44,715 bases of DNA, from positions 1 through 44,715 of the forward strand of contig SHXM01000005.1 of the NCBI GenBank assembly GCA_009693325.1. Direction: 5' to 3'. Source of the stretch: Rhodoferax sp. (GTDB lineage: Bacteria > Pseudomonadota > Gammaproteobacteria > Burkholderiales > Burkholderiaceae_C). The translations under genes and the position numbers were made by a program. Positions 1-8,991 of the stretch are shown here, piece after piece; position 1 is the stretch's first letter; each line of letters begins with the position of its first letter. The notes beneath the pieces are model-generated. The model had not been told where the DNA came from. It made no database searches and was given only the letters and a program-made list of their open reading frames with translations.

Positions 1-495
1 GGCGTTGCGCCCGTGAGCCAGCGCATCATCCAGCAGTTCGGGCACTACTTTCAAGGTCAGACGCAGGTCGCTGAGCGTGGTTTTCTCAAAGCAGGCGGTG
101 CAGGCCAGCACCGGTACAAACCCATGGCCACAGGGCTTGTGCCAAAGTTGCGCGGGCAGCGCCGTCACGCGGTTGCCCCAGCGTTTCTCCCAGACCCAAA
201 TCATCAGCACATGGTCATACAGCTGGAGTCCGGCCTGCGTCAGGTGGTAGGCATGGCGCTGCGGGCGCTCTTGGTAAATTCTCTTGCGCAGCAGGCCCAG
301 TGAAACCAGCTTGGAGAGCCGCTGTGCCAGCGTCGAGCGGGGAATGTCGAGCCGGGTCTGCCAGTCTTCAAACCGTGTGAGCCCGGTGAAAGAGCCCATG
401 ACCACAGCCACGGTCCAGCGGTCGCCCAGCACCTTCAGGCCATGGTTAAGCGTGCTGCTTTGCAGCGCGTCACGGGTCAGGAGAAGGTCGAGCAT
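1..495 (-). CDS. HxlR-family winged-helix transcriptional regulator (C-terminus runs off window edge)
   Basis: Manual minus-strand translation from ATG at 495: MLDLLLTRDALQSSTLNHGLKVLGDRWTVAVVMGSFTGLTRFEDWQTRLDIPRSTLAQRLSKLVSLGLLRKRIYQERPQRHAYHLTQAGLQLYD..., open to window edge; HxlR wHTH pattern (GDRWT, F.....IP.STL..RL..L...GLL, YxLT..G..L). Confidence 0.85.
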   Translation of the reverse strand, partial: MLDLLLTRDALQSSTLNHGLKVLGDRWTVAVVMGSFTGLTRFEDWQTRLDIPRSTLAQRLSKLVSLGLLRKRIYQERPQRHAYHLTQAGLQLYDHVLMIWVWEKRWGNRVTALPAQLWHKPCGHGFVPVLACTACFEKTTLSDLRLTLKVVPELLDDALAHGRNA

Positions 496-523
496 GTCTT
501 TGTGTGCAACGGCCCTGCCGGGC

Positions 524-1759
524 TCAGGCCGGGCAGGCCACGACAAAGCTCACCACGGTGGCGCATGAGCCGCCGATGTTGAGCGTCTGGACGCGCTGCG
601 CCCCTTCAATCTGGCAGTCACCGGCGCTGCCGGTGACCTGGCGCGCCGCATCAAACAGCATGCGTGTGCCGGTGGCACCCACCGGGTGGCCGCAGCCAAT
701 CAGGCCGCCGCTCATGTTGACGGGGCAGCGGCCGCCAGACTCGATGCTGCCGTCTTCCACCGCCTGCCAGCTTTGGCCGGGCGCGGTCAGCCCCAGATGG
801 TCGATCGCCATGTACTCGGTGGTGGTGAAGCAGTCATGGGTTTCCACGCCTTGCATGGCATCGATCCCCGCCACACCGGCTCGGCGCCAAGCGTCCTCAA
901 TGGTTTGGCGCAGGTGTGGAAAGACATAGCTGGCTTCGGCGCTGCGCTCGAACTTGTCTTTGAGCCGCAGTCCGGCATTGCGGTGGCCCCAGCCGGCGAT
1001 ATGTGGCAGCCGCGCCAGCGTGCTGCCGCGGCGCTGGGCGTGGGCCTGGGCAAAGCTGGCCGAAGCCAACACCACGGCGCAGGCGCCATCCGTGATCTGG
1101 CCGCAATCCTGGCGCCGAGTGCCAGGCTCGATCACCGGGTTGGCCTGGTCGTCATCGGTGAAGCTCAGGGCATCGAAGGCCCACTTGCGGGTTTGGGCCA
1201 ACGGGTTGCGCTTGGCGTGGCTGTAGTTCAGCTCGGCGATCCGGTTCAGGTGTTTGCGGTCCAGCCCATAGCGCCGCTCATACTCCTGGGCCAGCAGGCC
1301 AAAGGCGGCCGGCCACATGAAGGTGCAGTCAATGTCTTCATGGCCCTGCCAGGCAGCGGCGTTCTGGTTTTGGGACGCTACATTGCCGGGCAGGTTTTTG
1401 AACTCCTCAACCCCCAACACCAGCACGCAGTCGTAGCGGCCAGCTTCAATCTCGGCCATGGCGCTGAGCACGCCCAGGGACGACGAGGCACAGGCGCCCT
1501 CATGGCGCATGGCTGGCACGCCCCACAGCTCGGGCACCACTTGCGCCACCATGGCGCCCAAATGCGCCTGCTGGCGCTGCAGCTCGCCAAAGGCATTGCC
1601 CACATGGATGCTTGCGATGGCGGCGGCATCGAGCTCGCAGGCGGCCAGCGCGCCCAGCGTGGCCTCACGCGTGATGTCGGAAATATCCTGGCCCTGGCGG
1701 GACCAAACCTTGGCGAAATCGGTCTGGTAACCGCCTAGCACATACACGGGTTCACGCAT
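524..1759 (-). CDS. thiolase family protein (acetyl-CoA acetyltransferase / SCP2-thiolase-like)
   Basis: 411 aa; EGACASSSLGVLSA active-site Cys region, VETHDCFTTTEYMAIDHLGL, NMSGGLIGCGHPVGATGTRM C-terminal thiolase motif. Confidence 0.9.
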   Translation of the reverse strand: MREPVYVLGGYQTDFAKVWSRQGQDISDITREATLGALAACELDAAAIASIHVGNAFGELQRQQAHLGAMVAQVVPELWGVPAMRHEGACASSSLGVLSAMAEIEAGRYDCVLVLGVEEFKNLPGNVASQNQNAAAWQGHEDIDCTFMWPAAFGLLAQEYERRYGLDRKHLNRIAELNYSHAKRNPLAQTRKWAFDALSFTDDDQANPVIEPGTRRQDCGQITDGACAVVLASASFAQAHAQRRGSTLARLPHIAGWGHRNAGLRLKDKFERSAEASYVFPHLRQTIEDAWRRAGVAGIDAMQGVETHDCFTTTEYMAIDHLGLTAPGQSWQAVEDGSIESGGRCPVNMSGGLIGCGHPVGATGTRMLFDAARQVTGSAGDCQIEGAQRVQTLNIGGSCATVVSFVVACPA

Positions 1760-2744
1760 GTTGGTCTCCTGTGCCCAGCCAGGGCAGTTGTTTGAATCGG
1801 TTCAATGCTTGTTGGTAGTCGCGGGCCAGTTCGTCCACCACCGAGGCCACGCTGGCCACCGATTTGATCGGGCCCAGGCCCTGCCCGGCGGCCCAGACTT
1901 CGGTCCACTTTTTGCCAGCGAACGACTGGTTGCTGTCGTACTGGCGGCCTGGCGCATCGGGCATGTTGTCCGGGTCCAGCCCCTGGGCGCGCAGCGAGGG
2001 TTTGAGCCAGCTGGCGGCGGTGCCGGTGACCCCGGCGCTCACCACCAGGTCGTCGATGCTGCTGTCCACCACCATCTGCTTGTATTCCGCTGGCGCCAGG
2101 CTCTCGGCGGTAGGGATAAAACGGGTGCCCATATAAACCAGGTCGGCACCGCTGGCCACGGCGCCGGCCACACCCCAACCATCGCCGATGCCGCCACCGG
2201 TGATGACATAGCCGTCAAAAAACTCCCGCACGGCGCTAACAAAGGCAAACGGCGACAGGAAGCCGGTATGGCCGCCGGCGCCGGCGCACACGCAGGCCAG
2301 GCCGTCGGCGCCAGCCGCCACAGCCTTCTTGGCCAGTCCGACCGAGATCACATCGGCGATCACCAGGCCGCCATAGCCGTGCACCACCTCGATTGCCGGT
2401 TTCGGGCTACCCAGCGCCGTCACCACCAGTGGCGGCTTGAAGCGGGCCACCAGGGCCAGGTCTTCCGCCAGGCGGGTGTTGGAAGAATGCGTCACCAGGT
2501 TGGCGCACCAGGGGCCGATGGTGGCTACCGGTTGCGCTTCGCGCGCCTGCGCCAGGCCTTCGGTAATCTCGTACATCCAGTCGGCCAGCACCGACACCGG
2601 TCGCGCATTGGGCGTTGGAAAGGCGCCGATGATCCCGGCCTTGCAGGCCGCCAGCACCAGCTCGGGCCCGGAGATCAAAAACATCGGTGCTGCCACCACG
2701 GGCAGGCGCAGGGCAAAGCCGGCAGAGAGATTCAGCAAGCGCAC
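1752..2744 (-). CDS. nitronate monooxygenase / 2-nitropropane dioxygenase-like flavoprotein
   Basis: From GTG start at 2744: VRLLNLSAGFALRLPVVAAPMFLISGPELVLAACKAGIIGAFPTPNARP... GGHTGFLSPFAFV...GGGIGDGWGVAGAVASGADLVYMGTRFIPTAES; TIM-barrel NMO/FabK-like pattern. Start chosen inside the longer ORF 1752..2945. Confidence 0.85.
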   Translation of the reverse strand: MRLLNLSAGFALRLPVVAAPMFLISGPELVLAACKAGIIGAFPTPNARPVSVLADWMYEITEGLAQAREAQPVATIGPWCANLVTHSSNTRLAEDLALVARFKPPLVVTALGSPKPAIEVVHGYGGLVIADVISVGLAKKAVAAGADGLACVCAGAGGHTGFLSPFAFVSAVREFFDGYVITGGGIGDGWGVAGAVASGADLVYMGTRFIPTAESLAPAEYKQMVVDSSIDDLVVSAGVTGTAASWLKPSLRAQGLDPDNMPDAPGRQYDSNQSFAGKKWTEVWAAGQGLGPIKSVASVASVVDELARDYQQALNRFKQLPWLGTGDQHA

Positions 2745-3490
2745 GGTTGTCTTTCTGTAGTTTCCAGGTTCAATTGCCCTGGCTTGGAGAGGATAAAACC
2801 CAACAGCAGCTCGGCCAGTGCCGGTCCCTGCTCGGTGGGCGTTTGGTGGCCTGCACCCTCTACGATTGCCAGTTGGGCGTGGGGAATGAGTTCGCTGAGT
2901 TCCTGCGACAAAGCGAGCGGCGCCACCCGGTCCTCGCGGCCACACACCACCAACACGGGCTGCCTTATTGCGCTGAGCATGGCGCGGTGATCCGAACGCG
3001 CCATGATGGCACGGTTTTGCCGGATGGCGGCCTCAGCACCGACTGAGTGCATCATTTGCCGCATGGTTTGTACACACGCTGCTTCAGCCAGGCTTTTGGG
3101 ATGCAGGCTGAAGGCGATGATGCTCTCCACAGTGCGGGAAAAATTTCGCTCCAGCGCGCTGATAGTTCGCTCGCGAAGCAGCAGCGATTGCGCTGTCTCT
3201 ACAGCCGCCGAGGTGTCAACCAATGCCAGGGCCTGAACCCGCTGACCCTGTTGCGCCAGCATCTCAATTGCCACGTAGCCGCCCATGGAAAACCCGCAAA
3301 CAACCAAGGGCCGGTCTGGTCTCTGGTCAGCGACCAGGTCCCAGGCGCTGTGCGCCATGGCGGCAATGTTGTCCTGTGTCAAAACATCTGCCACCCGAAC
3401 ATCAAGGGCGTTGCCGATCCGGGCGCGCACCGCATCCCAGACCGCTGTGGTGTTGAACATGCCGGGTATCAGCAGGAGCAGGGGCTTCAT
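2732..3490 (-). CDS. alpha/beta hydrolase
   Basis: From ATG at 3490: MKPLLLLIPGMFNTTAVWDAV..., nucleophile elbow VCGFSMGGYVAIEML, C-terminal VEGAGHQTPTEQG; start overlaps the upstream ligase stop by 4 bp. Confidence 0.88.
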   Translation of the reverse strand: MKPLLLLIPGMFNTTAVWDAVRARIGNALDVRVADVLTQDNIAAMAHSAWDLVADQRPDRPLVVCGFSMGGYVAIEMLAQQGQRVQALALVDTSAAVETAQSLLLRERTISALERNFSRTVESIIAFSLHPKSLAEAACVQTMRQMMHSVGAEAAIRQNRAIMARSDHRAMLSAIRQPVLVVCGREDRVAPLALSQELSELIPHAQLAIVEGAGHQTPTEQGPALAELLLGFILSKPGQLNLETTERQPCAC

Positions 3491-5223
3491 ACCTGATCCG
3501 GTGCCAATGCGCGCGCCTGTTGGCGCAGCTCGCGCTTGAGTATTTTGCCCAATGGGTTGCGTGGCAGGGCGGGCAGGGCGAGCAGGTATTCCGGGAGTTT
3601 GAAGGCAGCCACTCGCTGCAGCTTTAAAAACTCGAGAAGCTCGGCCAGGCTGAGCGCCTGTGGCCCTGCGTAGACCACGCAGGCACATAGCTTTTCGCCC
3701 AAAATCCGGTCGGGTACGCCCACCACTGCCACCTCCTTGATGCCGGGACAGCCGGCCAGCAGGCCTTCGACCTCTTCGCTGGAGATGTTCATGCCGCCCC
3801 TGATCACCAGGTCCTTGGAGCGACCGACATGGCGGTAGTACTGCAACTGTTCGCCGCCAATCTCGAACAGGTCGCCGGTGCGGTAAAAACCTTGTTCGTC
3901 AAAGGCGCGGGCGGTCATGTCGGGCGCTCTGAAATAGCCGCTAAAAACGGTCGGCCCCTTGAAGCGTAGTTCACCGGGCTGGCCGGCTTGGGTGATGTCA
4001 GCCCCGCTGGCCAGATCCACCAGCCGGGTCTTGATTTTGCGGGTGGTCGAAACCCGCCAGTCAAAGCCGGCCACGCCGGCGCGCGGAAAATATTGCGCCC
4101 GCAGTGCCGGTTCGGGAATCTCGATATCGCTGCCCGACAGGGCTGCGCCCTCATTGGAGCCGAAGTAGTTGATGATTTGTACGCCGTACTTGTCGGCAAA
4201 ACCCTGCACCATCCAGTCAGACAGCGGCGCCGACCCAGAACCGATGCGGCGCAGGCGCTGAAAATCAATGCCAGCCAAAAGGCTGTCGTCCTGGAGCATC
4301 ATGTTCAAGATGGCCGGTGCCGCCACGGTGTAGTCAATGCGCTCTTCGCGCAACTGCTGCAAAAACACCGGCAGGCTGAATGGGTGGTGCTGCACCACCG
4401 TGCCACCCAACACCAGCCAGGCTGCCAGTGCGGATGACAGGCCCGACATATTCACCAGCGGGAAGGGGTTGAGAAGTCGTGCACCGGGTTCGAGTTGGCC
4501 GGCCTCGATGATGCTGGGGGCGGCGATCAACCACTCGTTGTGGCTACGCGGCACGCCTTTGGGCGCCGCTTCGGTGCCTGAAGTCCAGCAGATGCTGAAC
4601 ACATCATTGGCGGTAACAGCAGCGTCCCGCTCGGCGCGGGCCAGCTGCGCCAGGTGTTCAGGCCTCAGCGCGGCGGGCCAGGCCGACTCAATGTCCAGCA
4701 CACCGTCTGGCAGGTGTGGGCCCCAAGCCAGCACCGAGCGCAGGCTGGGGTGCGCGCTGCTGAGCTGGCGGTACATGGCGGCAGCCTGGTGGGTATGCCC
4801 GGCGCGACCGATCTGGGTGAAGGTGATGGCAGCGGCCGCTTCGGTGATCGACAGAATATGAGCCAACTCGTGTTCACGGTACTGAACTGGCACTGGCGTC
4901 ACCACCAACCCAAGCCGGGCGCAGGCCAAGTACACCAGGTACTGTTCTACGCCGTTGGGCAGGTGCACCACCACGATGTCGTCGCGGCGCAGGCCCTGTT
5001 GCAACAACACCAGGCTGAATCGGTCGGTGTCCTCAGCCAGTTGGCGCCAGCTCAGGCGCTGCTGCGGACCATGGGCGAAATCACTGCGGTTGCAGGCGTC
5101 AACCACAGCCTCGGAATCACCGCGCGTGTTGACCTGCTGCACAAACACATCCCACAGGGTTTGCTGGCCCCACCAGCCTTTCTCGGTGTACTCGGCGATG
5201 GTCTCCGGCTTGACCAGCACCAT
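3487..5223 (-). CDS. class I adenylate-forming enzyme (acyl-CoA / aryl-CoA ligase)
   Basis: From ATG at 5223 (MVLVKPETIAEYTEKGWWGQQTLWDVF...); ICWTSGTEAAPKGVPRSHNE (A3 motif), YFGSNEGAALSG, YRTGDLFEIGG, GRSKDLVIRGGMNISSEEVE, C-terminal NPLGKILKRELRQ. Confidence 0.92.
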   Translation of the reverse strand: MVLVKPETIAEYTEKGWWGQQTLWDVFVQQVNTRGDSEAVVDACNRSDFAHGPQQRLSWRQLAEDTDRFSLVLLQQGLRRDDIVVVHLPNGVEQYLVYLACARLGLVVTPVPVQYREHELAHILSITEAAAAITFTQIGRAGHTHQAAAMYRQLSSAHPSLRSVLAWGPHLPDGVLDIESAWPAALRPEHLAQLARAERDAAVTANDVFSICWTSGTEAAPKGVPRSHNEWLIAAPSIIEAGQLEPGARLLNPFPLVNMSGLSSALAAWLVLGGTVVQHHPFSLPVFLQQLREERIDYTVAAPAILNMMLQDDSLLAGIDFQRLRRIGSGSAPLSDWMVQGFADKYGVQIINYFGSNEGAALSGSDIEIPEPALRAQYFPRAGVAGFDWRVSTTRKIKTRLVDLASGADITQAGQPGELRFKGPTVFSGYFRAPDMTARAFDEQGFYRTGDLFEIGGEQLQYYRHVGRSKDLVIRGGMNISSEEVEGLLAGCPGIKEVAVVGVPDRILGEKLCACVVYAGPQALSLAELLEFLKLQRVAAFKLPEYLLALPALPRNPLGKILKRELRQQARALAPDQV

Positions 5224-5224
5224 C

Positions 5225-6670
5225 TCAGTAGCCGCGCGCCAGGCGTTCGCCGCTGACCCAGGTGGCATGAAAGCCGTTGGGCACGCGTTGCGGCAGGCGG
5301 ATGCGGCAGACCGGGCCCTGGGCCACGTCGTGCGCGTCCAAGATGGTGACCCAGGAGCTCTTGCCTAGGTCGTCCCACATGAAGCCGACCAGGTAACCGT
5401 CGTCTTCGGCCTGCCAGTTGTCTTTAGGTGCGAACGGGGCTTCGCTGAACCACTTGTGCACGCCGGCGTGGTAGGTGCTGCAGCTGTCTTTTTCAAGGTC
5501 ATAGCGGGCGATGCCACAGAAGCGCGGGTCTTCAGCGCGGTTGCTGCGGCCCATCAGCACGCTCCAGGAGTAGCGCGTTTTGTGGCCCTGCATCCAGGAG
5601 TTGATCACCGGGAACTCCTGGTTGATGATGTCGTCAATGACCCTCTCCTTGGTCTGGCCGGTGCGCAGGTTGAAGCGCCACTCGTAGAACATGAAGTCAT
5701 GCTCCAGGTTGGCCAGCATTTTGGGGAAACGCTCCACATCGACCTTGCCACGGATGTCGGTGGGCAGCCGGAACGGGGTGCCTGTCATCACGATCTCGGT
5801 GCCGCCCTGGCCGTCGTCTTCTTCCCAGGCATTTGACGCGTGGTACATATAGGTCGGGTTGGCCTCAAACCAGCGGATTTGGTCCGGTGTGCCGTGGCGC
5901 GGTACCACGCCAAAGCGCGAGGGCAGGGTGTGGTGAAACTTGAGCTTGTGCCGGCCGGCGGCAAATGCGTCCATGTCGTAAAACAGCGGCAGGTCGTGCA
6001 GGATGGTGTAGTTGGGCGTGATCGCCATGTCGTGTGGCAGTCGCGGCCCGGGTAACTGCACCGGCATGAAGGTCTTGAGCTGACCCAGCCGGTCCATCAC
6101 GCCATAGTGCATGTAGGGAGCCTCTTTGCCGTAGGCAAAAAACAGGAACTCGCCGGTGCGCTCATCGACCTTGGAATGGGCCGAGATCGGCAGACCCACC
6201 AGCCGTGGGTCCACCGGCAGCCGGCCCACGGTGGACAGGTCGTTTGGGCGGCACTGGTAGACCGAGCCACCCAGGTACCACATCGAGACCAGGTGGCCCG
6301 CGTAGTACTTGACATCGGTATTCGATGTGTTCTTGACCGGCATATCGGGGCGGTCCTTGCGGGGCGGGTCCTTGATGCCCTGCCACAACGCCGAACCTGC
6401 GCCGAGTTCTTCTTTCAGGCTGTCGGTCATGACCCAGCGGTTTTGGTACTGCGCTTTGCCATTGGCGAAGCGCACTGCGTGCAGCATGCCGTCGCCGTCG
6501 AACCAGTGGTAGCGGCCGGGCGCCTCGAAGCGGCGGTTCGGGCCGTTTCGCACATACATGCCGGTCAGGTCTTTCGGGATTTCGCCCTCGATGTCGGTCA
6601 GGTCTAGCGTCAGCTCTTGCTGCACTGGCGCAAAGCCGCCGCTGAGAACTGGGATGTCGTTGTGGCCCAT
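5225..6670 (-). CDS. carotenoid oxygenase family protein (RPE65 / lignostilbene dioxygenase-like carotenoid cleavage oxygenase)
   Basis: 481 aa: GEIPKDLTGMYVRNGPNRRFE...YHWFDGDGMLHAVRF...AHSKVDERTGEFLFFAYG...HDMAITPNYTILHDLPLFYD...YMYHASNAWEE...GFHATWVSGERLARGY; conserved His-containing motifs typical of the family. Confidence 0.93.
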   Translation of the reverse strand: MGHNDIPVLSGGFAPVQQELTLDLTDIEGEIPKDLTGMYVRNGPNRRFEAPGRYHWFDGDGMLHAVRFANGKAQYQNRWVMTDSLKEELGAGSALWQGIKDPPRKDRPDMPVKNTSNTDVKYYAGHLVSMWYLGGSVYQCRPNDLSTVGRLPVDPRLVGLPISAHSKVDERTGEFLFFAYGKEAPYMHYGVMDRLGQLKTFMPVQLPGPRLPHDMAITPNYTILHDLPLFYDMDAFAAGRHKLKFHHTLPSRFGVVPRHGTPDQIRWFEANPTYMYHASNAWEEDDGQGGTEIVMTGTPFRLPTDIRGKVDVERFPKMLANLEHDFMFYEWRFNLRTGQTKERVIDDIINQEFPVINSWMQGHKTRYSWSVLMGRSNRAEDPRFCGIARYDLEKDSCSTYHAGVHKWFSEAPFAPKDNWQAEDDGYLVGFMWDDLGKSSWVTILDAHDVAQGPVCRIRLPQRVPNGFHATWVSGERLARGY

Positions 6671-6681
6671 GGGGTTTTCCT

Positions 6682-8394
6682 TCAGTTTGGTTCCGTCTTT
6701 TGCTTGGCGCGGGCGGGTCGGCGCGACTGGCTCACGCAGAAGCGGTTGGCCACAAAGGCCAGGTGCGTCAGGGCGGCGTTGCCGGCCGGGTTCAGCCCGG
6801 TGACATGGTAGTCACTGTAGGCGGCTGCAAAATTGAGCGGCATGGCGCCAGTCAGGTTGATGGTGAGTTGAGCGCCAGCTTGCGCGTAGGCGAGTTGTGC
6901 TTGATCGATGTAGGACTCGTCGGTGGAATACACAAAGGCTGTGAGGCCGCCGAACTCACGCACATCGCGGGTGGCCTGGGCCAGCGCATCAGCAGCGTCG
7001 TCGCAGGCGATCACAAAACTGATCGGCCCGAAGCGCTCTTGGCCATACAGATCGCGTTCGGTTTTGCTGACCCGGAGCATCAGCGGCGTGCTGGTGCGGG
7101 CTTGCGGGAACTCGGGGTGCGCATAGGGTTTGGGCGCCAGCAGCACCTCACCGCGCTGCCCGCCTTGGGCCTGCATGTGTTTGAGCAGTGCCAGGGTCTG
7201 TTCTGACTGAACCGCAGCCAAAATCAGGGCTGCCTTGGCGGGTTCGCGCGTCAAGGTCGCAACTGCCGTTGCGAGCCGCTCGCCGACGTCGGCAAAGCCA
7301 ACCAAGCCATCGGGCGTGCGCACCCCGCTTGCCGGGACATAAATGTTTTGCGGGCTGGTGCACATTTGCGCGCTAAACAGGCACAGCGTGGTGGCCAGGC
7401 TGCGCAGCACGGCGTCAAGGTCATCCACCGACTCCAGCAACACCGTATTGCAGCCGGCGGTTTCGGTGAAGCTGAGCGCCGGATGGGCATTGCGCTCGAC
7501 CCATTGGCCGAACTGCACGCTGCCGGTGAAGTCGACCATCGCCGTTTTGGGGTGTTTGACCAGCAGTTTGCCGATCGGCTCGGCGGTGCTGTCAATGGCC
7601 AGAGTCACCAGGTTGGGGTCAAACCCGGCCGCCTGAAGTACCTGTCGGAACACGCATACCGAAATTGCCATCGGCAGCACCGTGGCCGGGTGCGGCTTGA
7701 CGATCACGGCGTTGCCGGTAGCCAGGCTGGCCATCATCGAGGGCCAAGCGTTCCAGGTGGGAAAACTAGCACAGCTAAAGCAGACCGCCACACCGCGCGG
7801 CACCAGCCGGTAGGTTTTTTCCAGCGCGATGTGAGCAGACCCAAACTGGCGCTCCCAGCGGGCCTGGGGAGCCACGGCATGCTGCGCCTGGTGTGCATAG
7901 ACCAGGGTTTCTATCGCCCGGTCAAGCGCATTGACACCCGAGCCGGCATAGGCCATGTTGAAGCTTTGGCCCGTGGTGTGCATGACGGCCTGCGTGATCT
8001 CGAACAAGTGGCCCTGGTAGAGCCGGTCTACCACCTCCATCAGCACACCAATGCGGGTGTCGACGGTCGCGCCAGACCAACTGCCGATGGCCCGCGTAGC
8101 CGCATCAAACAGGGTGTTCGGGTCAGCCTGGGGGTAGACAATGCCCAGCTTTTGACGGGTATACGGGGATACTTCTTCGCCCTGTTCGCCAACCCCGCCG
8201 GGCTGGTCAAGCACAAAGCTTTTGTCCCCTGCGCCGCCGAGGTGGGCGCGGAATGCCGCTAGGCCCAGGGCCTGTGCCGCGGCGGAATCGGGATATTTGG
8301 CGGGCATATCCGGGAAAGGGCTCCAGCATTCCCGCGTCGCGCAGGCGACCTGCGCCCGCTCAAACCGCGCTCGGTGCGTCTCAAAGTGCTTCAT
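6682..8394 (-). CDS. paaN: phenylacetic acid degradation protein PaaN-like aldehyde dehydrogenase
   Basis: From ATG at 8394: MKHFETHRARFERAQVACATRECWSPFPDMPAKYPDSAAAQALGLAAF...; VPRGVAVCFSCASFPTWNAWPSMMASLATGNAVIVKPHP, FTETAGCNTVLLE, SAQMCTSPQNIYVP; resembles the stand-alone PaaN (PaaN2) subfamily. Confidence 0.85.
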   Translation of the reverse strand: MKHFETHRARFERAQVACATRECWSPFPDMPAKYPDSAAAQALGLAAFRAHLGGAGDKSFVLDQPGGVGEQGEEVSPYTRQKLGIVYPQADPNTLFDAATRAIGSWSGATVDTRIGVLMEVVDRLYQGHLFEITQAVMHTTGQSFNMAYAGSGVNALDRAIETLVYAHQAQHAVAPQARWERQFGSAHIALEKTYRLVPRGVAVCFSCASFPTWNAWPSMMASLATGNAVIVKPHPATVLPMAISVCVFRQVLQAAGFDPNLVTLAIDSTAEPIGKLLVKHPKTAMVDFTGSVQFGQWVERNAHPALSFTETAGCNTVLLESVDDLDAVLRSLATTLCLFSAQMCTSPQNIYVPASGVRTPDGLVGFADVGERLATAVATLTREPAKAALILAAVQSEQTLALLKHMQAQGGQRGEVLLAPKPYAHPEFPQARTSTPLMLRVSKTERDLYGQERFGPISFVIACDDAADALAQATRDVREFGGLTAFVYSTDESYIDQAQLAYAQAGAQLTINLTGAMPLNFAAAYSDYHVTGLNPAGNAALTHLAFVANRFCVSQSRRPARAKQKTEPN

Positions 8395-8852
8395 GGCGCG
8401 GGCCTGCGTTGCCACTGGAGTCGGTGGTGTCTGGCGATCTGGGTGCCTGGCAACAGGTCGCTGGCCGACAAGGTCAAGCACCCCGGCACTGACAGATCGA
8501 TGTCCCGTATCTGCTCGGTGCCGACAAAATTGGGATTCAGCGCGTGCGTCACGCTGTGCACCACCCGCTGACCATCGCCCTTGGGTTCAATGCGGTAACG
8601 CCCGGCATATTGAAAAAAGCTCTCGAATGCCGCCAAGCGCTCTGGCACGGGGGCGCTGCGAACACTGGGGGACGACAGCCGGGGGCGCGCTGCTGCGGCG
8701 ATGCAGGCGCTCATGCTGCCATCATGGGTGTAGCAAATCAGGCCCGTGGCGTCAGCGCCGTAGGGCAGGCTGTCCGGCCTGCCATCGCCATATTGGATGG
8801 CCCAACGCACCAAGTGCCAAGTCCCGAGCAGGGGGTTGTCTGTGCCAGTCAA
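8391..8852 (-). CDS. lipocalin-like domain-containing protein
   Basis: MTGTDNPLLGTWHLVRWAIQYGDGRPDSLPYGADATGLICYTHDGSMSACIAAAARPRLSS...YAGRYRIEPKGDGQRVVHSVTHALNPNFVGTEQIRDIDL; lipocalin_5-type LxGTWxL...G.I.YT.DG.M pattern. Confidence 0.85.
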   Translation of the reverse strand: MTGTDNPLLGTWHLVRWAIQYGDGRPDSLPYGADATGLICYTHDGSMSACIAAAARPRLSSPSVRSAPVPERLAAFESFFQYAGRYRIEPKGDGQRVVHSVTHALNPNFVGTEQIRDIDLSVPGCLTLSASDLLPGTQIARHHRLQWQRRPAP

Positions 8853-8991
8853 ATTGTGTCTCGCTTACTTTCTTAACTAGACTAATGTTATCAAGAGACT
8901 CGGGCTTTGGCAAGGCTGAGTGTCGGGAGTGTCGGGAGTAAATGAGTTGTCCGGTTTTTAGCAAGTAATCTGTCCGGTTTGTGGAGGAGCG

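Noticed and set aside
686-1738. 350-aa plus-strand ORF antisense to the thiolase, and similar long antisense ORFs (1758-2990, 7348-8262, 14048-15019, 24290-25360, 25146-26252, 26156-27139, 32567-33718, 33830-34795, 38017-39144)
   Set aside because: Each lies opposite a clearly recognisable conserved protein; high-GC codon bias creates shadow ORFs. Translations are low-complexity His/Gly/Ala/Gln-rich with no family motif.
8937-8990. Two TGTCCGGTTT copies resembling ends of an insertion sequence
   Set aside because: No transposase fragment adjacent that I can recognise and no matching inverted end found; kept only as supporting evidence for a scar.
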